Shown here: positions 63,950 to 64,000 of the stretch, piece by piece
Layout of the letters: each line of letters opens with the position of its first letter
Numbering within the stretch: the first letter of the stretch is position 1
DNA from: a virus
DNA length: 64,000 nucleotides
Strand: one strand, 5' to 3'
IMG/VR virus record: IMGVR_UViG_3300031951_000074
Location: 1 to 64,000 of that record
The notes under the pieces: generated by a model
Seen by the model: the letters and a program-made list of their open reading frames with translations, nothing else
Database searches by the model: none
Told to the model about the DNA's origin: nothing
Made by a program: the position numbers and the translations under genes

Positions 63950-64000
63950 ACCCCAGCCTACTAGGGCATTAATAAAGCAAGTGTCGTTTACTTCTTCGTA
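63950..64000 (-). CDS. DEAH-type helicase, exon 1 (partial)
   Basis: The last 17 codons of the first exon, cut by the window edge: YEEVNDTCFINALVGWG. The ending is the front half of the Walker A motif, GWG, which joins the KT of exon 2. The unspliced frame runs on to a stop codon 6 codons into the intron (GKCFAL, stop). Confidence 0.88.

Noticed and set aside
1-64000. tRNA genes and lysogeny genes
   Set aside because: No cloverleaf with a T-loop was seen, and no integrase, excisionase or CI-type repressor ORF was found.

Overview
The window is 64 kb of a tailed double-stranded DNA phage (Caudoviricetes) of a Gram-negative host. It carries a terminase, an HK97-fold capsid, a programmed-frameshift tail chaperone pair, a very long tape measure gene and a two-component spanin pair. 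No sheath gene was seen, so a siphovirus with a very long flexible tail is the best reading. No integrase, repressor, tRNA or CRISPR array was seen. The replication block resembles the T5 D10-D15 region in content and order, which suggests a lytic phage. No species is assigned.

Layout. (1) 1-9.0 kb: a GC-richer accessory arm of about 25 small minus-strand genes in short operons. Operon boundaries carry a repeated cassette: a near-consensus sigma70 promoter pointing the opposite way (plus strand), usually inside a palindrome, then GGCGCC, then a perfect stem-loop next to the stop codon of a minus-strand gene. There are 13 copies, and two have no gene attached. (2) 9.3-19.5 kb, plus strand: small and large terminase, HNH nuclease, portal, a protease-major capsid fusion with an apparent nested capsid start, connector, neck and tail proteins, major tail protein, and the gpG/gpGT chaperones. 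(3) 19.6-27.7 kb: the 2705-codon tape measure gene. (4) 27.7-45.9 kb: an unusually large set of fibre, adhesin and tip proteins, including glycine-rich adhesins, a propeller-like protein, an S74 chaperone-tipped fibre and a GC-rich imported fibre cassette. (5) 45.9-50.1 kb: lysis genes (spanins, GH19 endolysin, holin candidates), a PhoH-like ATPase and a conserved phage protein. (6) 50.2-53.1 kb, minus strand: small structural-looking proteins, one collagen-like. (7) 53.3-64 kb, minus strand: class II ribonucleotide reductase, Pth2-like protein, dUTPase, flap exonuclease, PD-(D/E)XK nuclease, SbcC/gp46, glutaredoxin, SbcD/gp47, ssDNA-binding protein, and a DEAH helicase interrupted at its Walker A codon by a group I intron encoding a LAGLIDADG endonuclease.

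How it fits together. The minus-strand left arm looks like an early host-takeover region of independently promoted modules. The plus-strand centre is a late virion and lysis operon punctuated by sigma70-type promoters and terminators. The right arm makes nucleotides and recombines, repairs and replicates DNA. The most unusual features are the opposing promoter/stem-loop cassettes, the intron at the helicase P-loop, and the fused protease-capsid gene with its own internal ribosome binding site.
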